In this document: positions 35,081 through 47,949 of the stretch, in pieces
Layout of the letters: every line of letters begins with the position of its first letter
Numbering within the stretch: the stretch's first letter is position 1
Assembly: GCA_019722365.1 (NCBI GenBank)
Contig: JADFUC010001173.1
Span: forward strand, 46,546 to 110,545
Reading direction: 5' to 3'
DNA: 64,000 nt
Source of the DNA: Lithospermum erythrorhizon
Lineage: Eukaryota; Streptophyta; Magnoliopsida; Boraginales; Boraginaceae
Notes under the pieces: model-generated
Database searches by the model: none
What the model was told of the DNA's origin: nothing
Seen by the model: only the letters and a program-made list of their open reading frames with translations
Position numbers and translations under genes: made by a program

Positions 35081-35840
35081 CGCTGAAGCTTCATATCAAG
35101 ATGAACACCATTACTTCTAGTCCTTTCTCCGGGACAGACATTCCTTTTCAAGTGAATACCCCTGCTCGCAACGAAGATTTTATTCTCCCCGCTCTGCTAA
35201 AGGAAAGAGTAACTAACCCGCTTTGATATCCTATGAAATACATTTATCGATTTCCGCCAAGCAAGTTTATCTTTTTGTTAATCTCTTTAACATGCTTCAC
35301 AAATTTCCCAAATCTTTAGAAACCCAACTGGGGAATCTTCCCAAAACCACGCTCACGGGGAGTTTTATCCGCCGACCGGGTCAGACATCGGCGGCGTAAG
35401 CCACAAGCCATGAAGCGCATATCCTTTAAATTAATCGTAGATCGATAGTCATCATAGATCGAACCATGTCATAAGTTCATTTCTCTTTCGTACACGCCAT
35501 TACGCCATGTTTCCTCGGAGCGAAGTCAGGAAACAATACCACACTTCTAAGACGTGTATTTAACTTCGGTGACTCAAATATTTCCTCCACCTCTATCGAC
35601 CGAGAATCTTTATTGTCTTGTTCAATTGGTTTTGTACTCATTTGGAACTCCTTGAATTTCTCAAAGGACTCGCTGTTTCAGGTCTCATCGTATACACAAA
35701 AAACGTATCTACCGTAGTCATCAAGAAATGTAACGAAGTAGTTATAACTCTCTTCAGATGTGTTCATTGGCCCACATACACGTTGTGTATGATCCCCAAT
35801 AAATCACTTGCCCTTTCATTTAAGCTGAAAGGCATTTTGG
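35081..35840 (-). pseudogene. Copia 3 integrase remnant
   Basis: Position and DNA similarity to the integrase at 51,460-52,250 identify this part; for example, the stretch around 35,800-35,840 aligns with 52,190-52,220 (CCTTGTGTTTCGTTTAAG-like context before gag-pre-integrase). Coding frames are broken. The catalytic D,D-35-E residues cannot be located reliably. Confidence 0.5.
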
Positions 35841-36236
35841 TCATTTTGCCTGTAAGGGGGCAAAGACTACACTTATCGTATGATTCAATCGAAACTTCAA
35901 GTATTCCACCGAGTGGAGTTTCTTGATTCGGTTCTCGTTAATGTGACCTAGTCTGCAATGCCATAGGTATGTTTGGTTTAAGTCGTTAGGCTTATTCCGT
36001 TTTAAGTTTATGTTATATGACTCATTAATCATGTCTAAAACGTATAGACCATTTTGAAGGGAGGCGGTACCAAATACTACCCCATTCCTGGTGATCCTAA
36101 ATTCATCGGGATCTATTGAAAATGAAAAACCATCATTATTCAAAACAGAAATAGAAATAATATTCCTGCAAATTGCAGGTACATAGTAAACCGGTGATAA
36201 GTTCAAAACAAGGCCCGTGGTGGGGCCTTTAACCAC
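35841..36236 (-). pseudogene. Copia 3 gag-pre-integrase domain
   Basis: An unusually long open frame (131 codons) encodes the domain between protease and integrase: CRNIISISVLNNDGFSF, then NGLYVLDM, then the diagnostic LWHCRLGHINENRIKKLH. This is the best preserved copia protein segment here. In autonomous elements it binds zinc through H...C residues and belongs to the pol polyprotein. It lies immediately upstream of integrase in the minus-strand order. Confidence 0.85.
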
Positions 36237-37250
36237 GGGATCCTACCGCAAGGGCCGCAACCTTCGCGCCATTTCCCACACGCAGTATCCATTTCCCCCT
36301 CTTCGAAGTCTTCTACTCGACTTCGAGTTCCCATATTACGACAAATACGTAGAACCACAACCGTGTCTAGCACCTTAATGGCGGTAGAATTAGAAGTTGT
36401 ACAAACTTCACAATACATACATACTGTAGGCCGAGCGGTCATGAGACCATTCTTCCTTATCATCTCGCGGAATTTCCCCGCAGTCGACTTCCAAATGACC
36501 TGTGCTCTCAAGTAATAATGACATCATCCTTCCTAGCTCCTCCCTTTCAAAGAACTCGGGGATTACTGAACCCTTGGCCTGGCTGCAAACTTCTTCTTCT
36601 TCTTGAATTTCTTCTTGTTTTGGACCACCAAAATGTATGAGTAGAAGTTTTAGTCTTACCTGTGTCTGCCTCTCAAAGACTGGTGATCATCTTATGCGCC
36701 TGCTTAGAGATAACTCAAACTTGTGCATATTGAAGTTCATGACAAATCGAGAGAATTTGTTCCGAAAGAGACTTCAGATGAGATCCACAACGCCTGAGAC
36801 ACCGGTGCCTGTGGCGCTGAGTCGATCGACCAAGCCAATCATTTTAATTTATACGGTGGCTTCGCGGCTCCGTCTGCCTCACATACGTCCACGAGCATGC
36901 ATAATGTCATATCTCTCGCTTTAGCTTCCTTCGAATAATTCCTCAAGTCAGGCTGGGTATATGTCATATGTCGCCACCTTTTCATATTGAATTTGGAACT
37001 AAGGTTCCATATCGGGCAAAGATGGCATATCGACATCCACAACACGACTTTGGTGCCAGGGATCCCTTTTCCGACGGGAGGCACTATCATTAGGTTTCGC
37101 GGGAACCTTATTGTTCAAGACGATTCAGCCCTCCTCGTTGAGAATGATTCTCAAGCTTCGGCAGACCACTGGCCAAAATTTGAGTTATTCAGCCTTGTAC
37201 TTTCTGCCGAAATAAGCGAAGTTCTTAGGAGTAGCAATATTGGTAGCCAT
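36237..37250 (-). pseudogene. Copia 3 gag remnant
   Basis: The likely start reads MATNIATPKNFAYFGRKYKAE on the minus strand from about 37,246, followed by frameshifted sequence with gag-like content (VDVCEADGA at about 36,880). Copia gag usually precedes protease and gag-pre-integrase, and the order fits. No intact zinc knuckle was found. Confidence 0.5.
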
Positions 37251-38988
37251 ATTAATTTACAAGAATAAGTAAATAAAAATAATGCACTTTGCAAGAAACT
37301 ATCACGCTTAAAAACACTTTACAAATAAATTGTAAAAGTAAATACTAATACTTCAAATCTCACTCTAAATATATTAGTATCACATTCCATTACACCTAAA
37401 TTCAAACGGGCAACACCGCTACATTTTGAATCCAAATATAATAGTAGGTTGTCAACCAATTACGTAAAAACTACATAACTCTTGCCACTGGGATCTCATG
37501 TGATGCTACCCAACATTTCCATCTCAAAACCGGTTAAGCATACCAATTAAACCAAAGTGTTACTTGATCATCATCCTGAAGTTCTCACAACGTTAGCTAA
37601 ATCACTCAACATGATCCATTGTCATATCAAATGCAACATTGTAACACCCGGCCATCACGGTGTGCCCAATCGATGGAATACTGCACAACTTTAAAATCGC
37701 TTGATACTTTGCTTAAATTTTTAATTGGTGAGATTATTATTACTTTGTTTTCATTTAATACTACGCATACTAAAGACATAATCAAGCACATGCAACATGA
37801 AAATAAAACAAGTAATGCACATTCAGATATACGATATGGCCCCTAGAGCCTATTACAAGTATTTATCAAATACTAACATAAGTCCTAATTTTATCTTGTA
37901 CTTCCTGATCCATCCAGCTCAATTCAAGTATCACCACCGTGAAACGATCTTCAATATCTTCACTTGTTACAATATTTATATACTAACCCATCTTTGTGAC
38001 AGCCTTGCAAAGCCAGGTAAAACAAATAAATAAATACAAAGAAATATGACTCGTATGTCATTTACAATATTACTGTCATAATCGAAAAATAAATAAACGG
38101 GCTATATCTATATACCTCCATTCCAATCACCATTACAAAATATAGGCACTTTATTAAATCACACATAAATGAACTTAATAAATATTTTAAATGGCATTGA
38201 AACGTGATGTTTGTGTAATTATCAAATTAATTAATCCATCTAATTACACATATTAAAATTAATTAATATAAACTCAATTGTCATACATGTCAATTAATAA
38301 TTATTACCAATAATTATTAACTCAGATACATATTATAGAAAAATATTCATCACAAATATATTCTAAAAATACATTAAGTAGTGAAATTGTTGGCTTCATA
38401 ATCAAGTATATCACTTTAAATTAATTTTAAAAAGATATAAATATAAAGGAAATTAATTAATTGTCATCACATAATTAATTACACTAATTAGTTGATTAAA
38501 ATGACAAATAATCAATAAAAATCGAATATAACTAGTCCCATAATTTTAGGAAACCAAAATAAGGAATAAATTCGGAATTAGGGTTTTAATTAGTAAGCAC
38601 ACGTCATAATAGCTCCGGACGACCCGCCTATAGCTGCTCACTGGCCGACACGCCGCCGCCTCTTCGCCTAGGTCGTCGTCCGACCGTCATTTTGGTACCA
38701 AAATCACCTCGATCCGAGACCGACGCGCCTGCAGGTCGCCGGAAGTTGGTCGGCCGATTTATCGTAATATTTCCATATTTAACTCTGCTTTTCAGATTTA
38801 ATTTCAATTCGCTTTGTAAAATCGTTTTTGAGGCTTTAAAATTTTTCAAAATTTATGAAATTCGAACACGTTAAACTCACAATCATCTCATAATATCAAT
38901 CAAAATCTCACCTCGTTTCTATAACATGAATCGTGAAATCACAATTTCCCCACGTAATATCAATCATACTACACAATACATCTAATCT
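37251..38988 (-). other. Copia 3 leader followed by a minus-strand LTR-like region
   Basis: 37,270-37,600 matches 53,380-53,700, the equivalent leader of copia 4. At 37,639 TGTAACACCCGGCC could be an LTR terminus. 38,100-38,880 resembles 56,690-57,300: A+T-rich sequence, then a G+C-rich block (38,610-38,770), then CAATTCGCTTTGTAAAAT-like sequence. Whether this is the 5' LTR of copia 3 is not resolved, because it does not match the 3' LTR at 31,600-33,290. Confidence 0.4.
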
Positions 38989-38989
38989 T

Positions 38990-41489
38990 AATTCGGCCCT
39001 GTGTCGGCCGCCTCGAGGTTAGTTAAGGTCAATAACAACTCAGACACCGTAGTCACCGATCACGGACGACAACATAAAAAGACTTTACTTGAAGATCGCC
39101 ACAATAAAAATACATCATTCATCGCATTAACTAACAAATATATACAATAAAACAACGAACAACATAATACAAATTTACATCCTTATACAACTCAAAGATA
39201 CACAAGAATCCAAAATACAACATATAGGGAAAGTATGACAACCGACTTCAATGAAATATAATACACAAGTCTAACAATATACAAATTGACAACAAAAGTG
39301 GAAATGGGATCACGAGGAATTTATGCCACCACCACCGCCCCATCTACTTAATTTCAATCTACAACCTACTTCAATGCAGCCTTCAACAACCTCGACAACC
39401 TCTAGGAATCCAGCGTAAAACGCCCGCCCATAGAGAATTGGAGTCTATTGTTCTGAAATAATACAAATACCACGTACTCTCGATCTCATCACATATATTC
39501 ATACTTATATATATGTAACATATGCACATACATCAACCAAAAAGCCACACAACGAATAACAAATTAATAACTCACATAACTCTCTTATAATGATGTTACA
39601 TAATACTATACATATGAGTTTTTAATCATAAATAACGCATATTCATTCATGGAAACAAGCCAAAGACACAAAGACATCAAATGAGGAATCCACCTCCAAA
39701 TAATACACACATGAGAATCCACCTCCAAATAATACACACACATGAGGAATCCACCTCCAAATAATACACATATGAGGAATCCACCTCCACATAATCGCAT
39801 GAGGCCCATCTCCATCCTCCCACCGGTGCTACACCCCCAACGCGCATATCACACCAAACCTCCCTCGAACTACCTGGGCAACCCACACAATATGCACACC
39901 ACACCAAAACCTCCCGGTCGGGTCGCTCTCACTACCCGCAAGTAACACACAAAGCAATCAAACCCATCACACGTACCACACACACAACAATACGCCAATA
40001 ATAAAATCTCTTAACATGAATCATATTCACAACTATCCCATGATATAAATCATAATCACTATTATCTCATGATATGAATCATAATCTCAATTATCTCATA
40101 ATATAACTCAAAATCTCAATTATTTCATCATATGAATCAGAAATCAGAATCTACACATAATATCAATCATAATCACACAATACACATATCTAATAATCCC
40201 AAGGTATCACACGAGTATATACAACATAATATATATGAAAAGGTCCCCATCAAGAGATTTGTACTCACCTCGAGCCTAAAAGCAAGCATTAATGACTCTG
40301 GGGCAGCCTCGTACATCTGCAGCTCAACTCCTATTCAAGGAAATTATATACATTATAACACATTTTGTAGAATAACCTCTTAGCATCTATATAAAACCCC
40401 GAGTGTTATACCACGGCCTCACGATTCAAATTTACAACCCTTAAATCATCCTATCCCCTAAGATTGGTATACACTTAATATTCCAACATAACTATATTCT
40501 AATCGGCCAACTTCAAAATCTCAATATTCGGTCATCGCCTCTTTATTACCCCAACAATAACACTTTAAGCACATTCTAATCAATCCAACAATCAATTGAC
40601 AACTAATTAATCCATTAAATACAACCTCCAATTCAAACGCTAAATGCTATAATGCATCCTTTCCCCAAACTTTCAACTCCACCCCCATCATCCATATCCA
40701 AACCAATACTCCTATACCCAAAACAACTATATTAAAGTCATCTAACCTCATATTACAATTTAAAGTTCATTTAAGAAAAGTCAATAAAAAGTCAACCCTC
40801 AACTTACACCACTTTCTAACCCCCAATAATCACTCAAAATCACCGCTTAATCCCCTATACGATACCGTATAAATACTTCTATGCCATAATAACTAAGATC
40901 TAAAATGTAACAAAGATCCATAAAAGTCAACTCTTCAAAACTCAAGAAATATCTCAAAAGATTTTATCTTTCTTACCTAGATATGATGAGGACGATTTGA
41001 GGAGCGAAAAAATCCACAACTTTGTTCCCTCTGAATTTAAAGGACAATCTACGGTAGAGAAATGGAAAAATTTCAAGTGGGGAAAACGAGAGCATTTCGC
41101 CACGGAGGGGAAATAAGAAGGTTTGATGAGGATGGAGATGTATGGTAGGTGGGATATTTAGAGGGGAAGAAATTTAAGTTCCGCTTATTTCTGCTAATTT
41201 TACACCTTCCCGCACTTAAATCTCAAATCTAAACTAATTTCCATTGTGTTATTCCCCAGACATATATTACTACTTCATCTTATACTATCTCGATATATCG
41301 ATATTATTCCAAAATTATTTATACTATCTCCTGGTCCCACCACAAACCGAAATATACCACCAACCTAATCGATTTGTTGAATTCTCCACTACTCAACTTT
41401 AAAAATTTTTAATTTCACCCCAAAATACTCATAATCGAGAAACTTATATTCTATCAATAGAATATCGTAAGGAAAAACGGGTTATTTCA
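38990..41489 (-). mobile_element. Full-length gypsy-family LTR, minus strand (about 2.5 kb)
   Basis: The right end is GGGTTATTTCA, the reverse complement of TGAAATAACCC as at 14,629. The left end aligns with 12,960-12,980 but is degraded. From right to left it contains a TATA-like TAAATATCCC (about 41,155), a leader, a donor-like ATCTAG|GTAAGAAAG (40,976), a second donor-like CTCGAG|GTGAGTAC (40,268), a minisatellite (39,680-39,795) and a U5 region. The acceptor is mutated to CTG. No gag or pol adjoins it. Confidence 0.7.
39680..39795. repeat. Minisatellite inside the LTR, unit about 33 bp
   Basis: Three to four units of GAGGAATCCACCTCCAAATAATACACA(TA/CA)TG. It occupies the LTR position where other copies carry different repeats. 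It accounts for several repetitive frames on both strands (GGGFLMCVYYLEVD-type and its opposite). Confidence 0.85.
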
Positions 41490-42640
41490 ATACACATATT
41501 AGAATAGTTTCAAGACAACACATGTAAAATATATAACATAATATATATGAAGGGTTCCCATCGTGAGATTTGTACTCACCTCGAGCCCAAAAGCAGTAAT
41601 GATAATCCTAGGCGCCTCGTGCTGTGATCCGCACTAACTCCTATTCAAAGAAATTATACATTATAACACATTCCGTAGAATAACCTCTCTTAACATCTAT
41701 ATATACCCCGAGTGTTATACCACATCTCACGATTCAAATTTACAACTCTTAGCAATCATCCTATCCCCAAGATTGATATACACTTCTAACATTCCAACAT
41801 AACTACATTCCAATCGCCAAGTTCAGAAATCTCAATATTCGGTCATCACCTTATTACTCCCCAACAATAACACCTTAAGCATTATCTCTAATCAATCCAA
41901 CAATCAATTGACAACTTAATTAATCCATTATATACAACCCCTCCAATTCAAAACACCAAATGCCATACCTAACTTTCCCCAAACTTTCAACCCAATCTCT
42001 TACCTATGCATATCCAAACCAATAATTCTATACCTAAAATAACTATATTAAAGTCCTCTAACCTCATATTACCATTTAAAGTTAATTTAAGAAAAGTCAA
42101 TAAAAGTCAACCCTCAACTTACACTACTTTCTAACCCCAATAATCACTCAACATTACTGTAAATCCCATAAACTAAACTTAGATAATATTTCTATCATAT
42201 AATAAAGTGAAGATCTAAAAGTCAAACTAATAAATAGTCAACTATAGCCTCAAATAACGATTTCAAGATTAAAACTCATACCTTTCGATGATTTCAAGAG
42301 TGAACAAGATTCGGCAGAGTCGATTCAACAAGCTTCAGTTAAAATGGAAATTCAAGGTTTGGGGCTTAAGTGGGGATTTTATCTCGAGAAGAAAAAAAGA
42401 GAAGATAAAAGTTGGTTTTTACTTAATGGTGATAAGGATGATGCTTAGCGCGTAGAAGTAACTCCATTTAAGCGGAAGCAGCCTGCTTTGGCTCACAACG
42501 CTTTCTGCTTAACAACATAATTCGAACACGAGTCAAATTAAATTTCTATTCTCAAAATATATTATCGTTCAACCCATAATATCATTATTCGATTTAAAAT
42601 TTTAAATTTAACCGTAAAACACTCAACCGGGCAACTAAAA
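41490..42640 (-). mobile_element. Second LTR copy, partial, directly adjoining the first
   Basis: 41,520-42,285 is a close copy of 40,205-40,960, including donor-like CTCGAG|GTGAGTAC (41,579) and GAAAG|GTATGAG (42,281). A leader-like block (42,290-42,420) and a U3-like part follow. The minisatellite and U5 are absent, so the copy is truncated at its 3' side. Confidence 0.65.
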
Positions 42641-44510
42641 TCATAAAAAAAACAATTGCTTATACTCTGAATCCAAGTTATTTCAATTATATTTAGCTCC
42701 CCGATGCAAAAAATAAAGGGAAATCTAACGCCTTCTTCAACTTCAACATTCTGAGGGGTCATCAAATAAAAGGGGTGATTTGCAAAGCTCAATGAATACT
42801 CAAATAATGATCCATGGTCAATCACATATATATGTACATATAACATAGCATGATTATATAATTTACAAGAAATAATTCATTTCAGTACTCATTTATTATA
42901 CTTGTTAAACATTCTATTCAAAAATCAATACAATCAATATTTCAAATAATCTAAATATATCAATAACCTCAAGTAATTCAATAATATCAAGTAGTTCAAC
43001 AACATCATGAGAATCACATTATCAGTTAAGAACTCTCAAATATATCACGTAAACAAGCAATAAGTTCAATCCGCCTCGATTAGAGCTCATCTCTATGAAA
43101 GAGAAAAATAAATAAATTTCATTTGTTACTTCTAGTCCAAAGATGTAAGGACAAAATAACGCCACATCGAAGAAAAAAGGATAATAACTCAATCAGCAGA
43201 ACGAAGCACTAACCAAGAGTGAATAGCTCAATAACAATTCTTATCAATATATCGTCACATAATCAATTATGTCAACTCATGCATATATCAATTGCATAAC
43301 ATCAAAGCTTAATAACATAACAGTTCTCTACATCGCAAGTCTCATTATCATAAATCATAATGGTCATTAGTAACTTCTCAATATATCCATCTCATAATTC
43401 TCATAACACATGTATTCACATTTTGATAAATATAACTGATTTCAGTAAAAATTACACAATTCACATATACACAATATATGAAAGGTTATGTCACATGATA
43501 TGAATACTCACCTCAAGCTAAAAGCCAAATATAAACAACTTTACTACTCGAACCTCCTACTCCATATCAACACCTAAAAAATATAAATAATAACAATTAC
43601 CTTTAGACATACTATTTATTTAAGTAGAAAATGATTAATAATTCAAAATAAATTACTAACTTTGATCATTTAACAAAAACTTCAGCCTTTGATATAATAA
43701 TATTTTCTCTTATTTATAAATTTAGTTTTTATCTAAAATTAAAATAAATACAATATAAAAACAAAGTGTATACCAAAAATTCCAAAATAAATATAATAGG
43801 CCAAAAAATTCACCAAATAATATAATAGAATCTGAAATTTATTTTTATAATTGAAAAATATAATTTATTTTACTTTATATTGGTTTTTAATTAAATAAAT
43901 ATTCAAAAATTTGAAATAATTACTTATATATTGAAAAAACTACTCTTATAAATTATATTTATACTCTAACTACTAAAATTTTTTATTCAACAATTTACAC
44001 CTAAAATCTTAAATAAATAAAATATAACCTCTAAAATCAACTTCATATTTTAGCTCAATAGTTATGGACAAAAATTCTATTTAACATAGCAAAAAAATAT
44101 TAACTAAACATGAACAAAAAAAATTTAAAAAAAGATAGATAAAGTTTGTACCTTTATTGTTGTTGCTTTAACTTGATTTCTTAACATATTTGAAATCTAA
44201 GGATGGACGAAAAAGAAAGGATGAAAAAATTGATACGGAGAAGTGATGGGGGATTACGCTAAATGTAGACACATTATTGGGTTTGTTTCGCTTTTGTTAT
44301 TTAGGTAGAAATCACAAGATAACTCCACAATATAGCGATCAAATCACGGAGCTGCTCGACGGGATGTGGTTAAACATCTGTGATAGGTGGAATGACAAAA
44401 AGTGACACATAGTGGGTAGAATGCAAACCACGAAATACGTTGATGGGCGCTTTTGCCCGATAATGAATATAGAGGGGAAATGGTTTTGTTTTATTTGTTA
44501 GGCAAGTGGA
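42641..44510 (-). mobile_element. Third, more diverged LTR copy
   Basis: The donor-like CTTGAG|GTGAGTATTC is at 43,511 and a second, AATAAAG|GTACAAAC, at 44,151, in the same order and spacing class as in the neighbouring copies. The rest is A+T-rich and strongly diverged. Limits are approximate; 44,200-44,510 may be U3. No coding sequence is visible. Confidence 0.5.
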
Positions 44511-45089
44511 TTGATTTTATCTAAATGGACCAAAACCCAATTATTAATTGGTTTATTTTAGTACCATACCTTTTCAAGGCCCTGTGTAATGGATCACCTA
44601 ATCTGGAGCGTATCTACTATTGGAATAGCTTGAGTATCGAGGATAAGCAGGAGATGAATGGTGTTGAGATCTCGGAGGAGAAAGGGAATAGAAAGAATAC
44701 TAAAAACTAAACCACTTGTAAAACTCCCACCTAAACCTAAACATTCCTCGGAGCAAACGAATTGCTTTTACCTTAATGGGCCAGTCTGGTAGGCCTACAA
44801 CCAATTGTGAGGAGCACTTATCTCATGATATGGCATGATAACATCATAGTATCTGTCAACAAATGATAAGACTTCTCTACTTCCCCTATAAATATTGCTT
44901 TACATTCAATACGTTTTCCTTAAGTACTAATTGATTGCTTAATTATTACTCTCTAAAACCCCTTTCAGGTACGACGGCGGATCAGGCCATTAATTCACAA
45001 CAGTCAACGAATATATTGACACCCGCCCATTCTTCTAGGCCATATAAGCAAAGGCATTTTCTAAGAATCTGGCAGATAAAACATTAGAT
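44511..45089 (+). other. Non-coding stretch before the Tat-like gag
   Basis: A 61-codon frame (44,525-44,710) has no known motif. The sequence is plausibly the untranslated leader of the downstream element, but no LTR or primer-binding site was found. Confidence 0.25.
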
Positions 45090-46330
45090 TGGTACATGGA
45101 CCTATAACATAAGTCCATAGACACGTACCAGCAGACCGCCAATGCCTTTGTGGCAAAGTTTGGATCAGCCATACAGGCACACCAAGATGAGAGGGCGCTC
45201 ATGGATATTGAGAAAGGGTCAAATGAATCCCTTAGGAGCTACCATAAATGGTACACTAACATTCTTTTGACCATACTTGAAGTCAATAATCAGATAGCAT
45301 ATATGGCCTTCTCCCATAGATTGACGTATGGAAAATTGTAAAAGAGCTTGTCCTAGAAACCTCATTGTCTAAAGATGAATTAACTACAAGAGTTAGATAA
45401 TATGTGGAACTGGAAGAACCTAAAAACAAAGAATGTGAGAACAAAGATTTGCGAGATGTCATTCGTAAGAGGGTACGATCAAGATCCCCAAAGAAGAATC
45501 CGGTTTGTGATAGGATTCAGCTAGACATGGGGAAAAGTTCTAAAAAACAAGAATATGAGGCCATGCCCCAAAAAGAACTAGTACTTTATACACAAAAAAT
45601 GACCCCAGACAAATTGACATCATTGAGGGTGTCTATTTGGGAAGTTTTTCTCAAATAGAAGATAAGAATTTATTACGTAAGCTAGTGATGATGAGAAGTG
45701 TACTGAGGAGAAGGGATAAAAAGCGTTATTATGAGTATCACCGTGAGCACGGGCATGATACAAACGAATGGAGAATTGTGAAATTTAAACACGGCCACTT
45801 GAAGGAATTTGTGGAGAAAGGGACACAAAGGGACATTTCCTATCACAACCGCAGGAGGCCCCCTCCGGATAACCGCCGAATGATTAAAACTAATTACTAG
45901 AAGCACCTCGATAATAGGGCAAATAAATACTATTTCTAGAGGTATAGAAAAGGGGGCGGTGATTCAAGAAATTCCCATAAAAAATATGCTTGTAGGGAGT
46001 ATATTCTATCAATCATACTGCTGAATTAAGGAGCGAGATAATAAGCTTTTCCGACAAGGAATTGTGTGGCATTAAATTATCCAATGATGACCTTGTAGTT
46101 ATAGCACCCATACCTCGTGGGAGGTATTTCATAATTTGCTCTTCTAATGCAATCTAGAGCCAACCTCTAATATTCTACCGAGGGTGGAAAATCCGATGCC
46201 TCTACCTTTCAATATGACTGAGGAATGTCATCCTCCACCTCACAACTAGCCTCATTCCTCTGCTCCATCCGCTTGTCAACACCATCTTCATATTCACTAA
46301 TTGAAGTCATCAAATTCAATATTCGTTCTC
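45090..46330 (+). pseudogene. Ty3/gypsy Tat/Ogre-like gag and protease remnant
   Basis: A gag core is readable at 45,120-45,410: FVAKFGSAIQAHQDER, LMDIEKGSNESLRSYHKWY, then a region ending VELEEPK. A linker with RVRSRSPKK follows. At 45,700-45,870 the zinc-knuckle-like block YYEYHREHGHDTNEWRIVKF and KEFVEKG matches the (K/R)YCxFHxxHGHDTxEC motif of Tat-lineage gag, although the last cysteine has become W. Near 46,045, ISFSDKELCGIKLSNDDLVV fits the entry into the protease. Several frameshifts break it. Its lineage matches the minus-strand integrase at 29,830-31,540 but the orientation is opposite. Confidence 0.75.
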
Positions 46331-47239
46331 AGAATAGCACTCCTCTTAGATGGTGACCAAATTCTATAGTATTTCACACTTCATCATATATCAATTTAAC
46401 TTTTAAAAGGCTATATGGAAATAATAAATTTTTGATCTGCTCCTATGGAATGAGAAGTATAGTGTCTTGATTTTATTTTTTCATGTGGAACACTTAACGC
46501 CAATACTTTTAAGTATTAATGAGTTTAGTATACTCGGATGAGTAAACTGAAGGAGTTAATGCTCTAATTGACAAGTATAAGTGTACTTTGCTAGAATGTA
46601 ATTAGAGGATATGCATTCGATTAGAGAAATATATTTTCAATACTCTTGTGTTTAAGTCATAGCCGATGACCCGAGAAGTGGCTAACTTCCATAAACTAAG
46701 ATAGGCCCTATGTACCTTAACAAGGTTCAGGTCTTGATAAGTTTACCTACTGGGGCTTGCCACACTAAGTGTAAATAGGTACTTAAGATAACCTGGACAA
46801 GGATGCTAGTGCCCACGTTTCAAGAAAAGTCCTATGCCATGCTGCAGTCTATCATAATAGTTTTGGTCATTGTTTCATTTCATGATTATGAAATCTATAA
46901 ATGGCATAAAGGTGGTTGTATTTTGTCACCACTACTCGACTTTACATGTGCTAATAGATCACCATTACTCGAGTTTACATGTGCTAATAGACATATGACT
47001 GCTTTCAAGCATAAAGGTCCACTTGTGGATATAAGCAAGTATCTCGAAATTGAAATATTTTATTCTAATTCAATTAAATATTACATCGTAACAAACAGAA
47101 GTTGATTATGTTACAAGTGTAGTGTGGGAATATTGATATTGCACGTGGGATTTGCCCGATCTTGATATAAAGGTAGATCTCAGGCCATCTCATAGAGAGT
47201 CATTGGTTATTGTATGGGACGCCATACTGGGTTAACCAG
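46331..47239. other. Unassigned repeat-like stretch
   Basis: No protein motif is visible. A 33-bp direct duplication lies at 46,927-46,992. A 100-codon plus frame (46,803-47,105) crosses it and shows no family features. Confidence 0.3.
46927..46992. repeat. 33-bp tandem duplication
   Basis: Two adjacent copies of a 33-bp unit with the core TTTACATGTGCTAATAGA differ at only a few positions. Confidence 0.9.
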
Positions 47240-47940
47240 ATCTTCTTTTGATTTGAGTGAAGAAAGTCGTGGGTGTTTCAAGACACATATCTTATTGATA
47301 GTCCATGACTAGAGATCATAGACAAAGAGGTTGTGAAGTAATCGTCCAAGAGCAAGAGGATGTGTGGAATTCAATGCATATCACATTTAGTTATTATGCC
47401 CTTTGACCATTGCAAGAGCGACCATTTTGTTGTGTAAATGGGTTACGTAAACATAGAGCTCATGAAGCGTGAATTTACTTATTGGTTCTCACGTTAATTT
47501 TAGGGGGTAAGAAAAATTGCTAATATTATCTAGGGCCTAGGAGGTCATACACAAACAGTGAAATCGTGTTTTATTTAATCTCGAATAAAATAAAACTAGA
47601 CAAGCTAGATATGGTTCTAATATTTATTTATTTATTTGAGTAAGAGAAGTCTAATTATATTTAGGATTTTGTCTAAATATAAGTTCCAATCATGATAATG
47701 CAAGATAAGCTATAACTGGACTAGGACTTATATTTAGAGTTTGTATAGAATTCAGGCTATATACTTATAAATACAAGAATATTTCATGAGAATAATTAAT
47801 ACAAAATTAATTATCACATAATACAAACACGCCAAATGAAAGAGAAAATCTCGCGATCTTGATTCGAATTTCGACCACCTTTACAAATTATTGTTTGTGC
47901 AAATTGCCGTTGGATCATCACAAAACTTGAACACAATGTT
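47240..47940 (+). mobile_element. Forward LTR-like fragment next to the copia 4 LTR
   Basis: AAAGTCGTGGGTGTTTCA (about 47,265) is the forward counterpart of the block in the minus-strand LTRs at 32,580 and 48,960, as also at 5,100. A TATA-like TATATACTTATAAATAC lies near 47,760. It meets the minus-strand LTR at about 47,940, so two related LTRs lie head to head. Confidence 0.45.
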
Positions 47941-47949
47941 CATGATACA

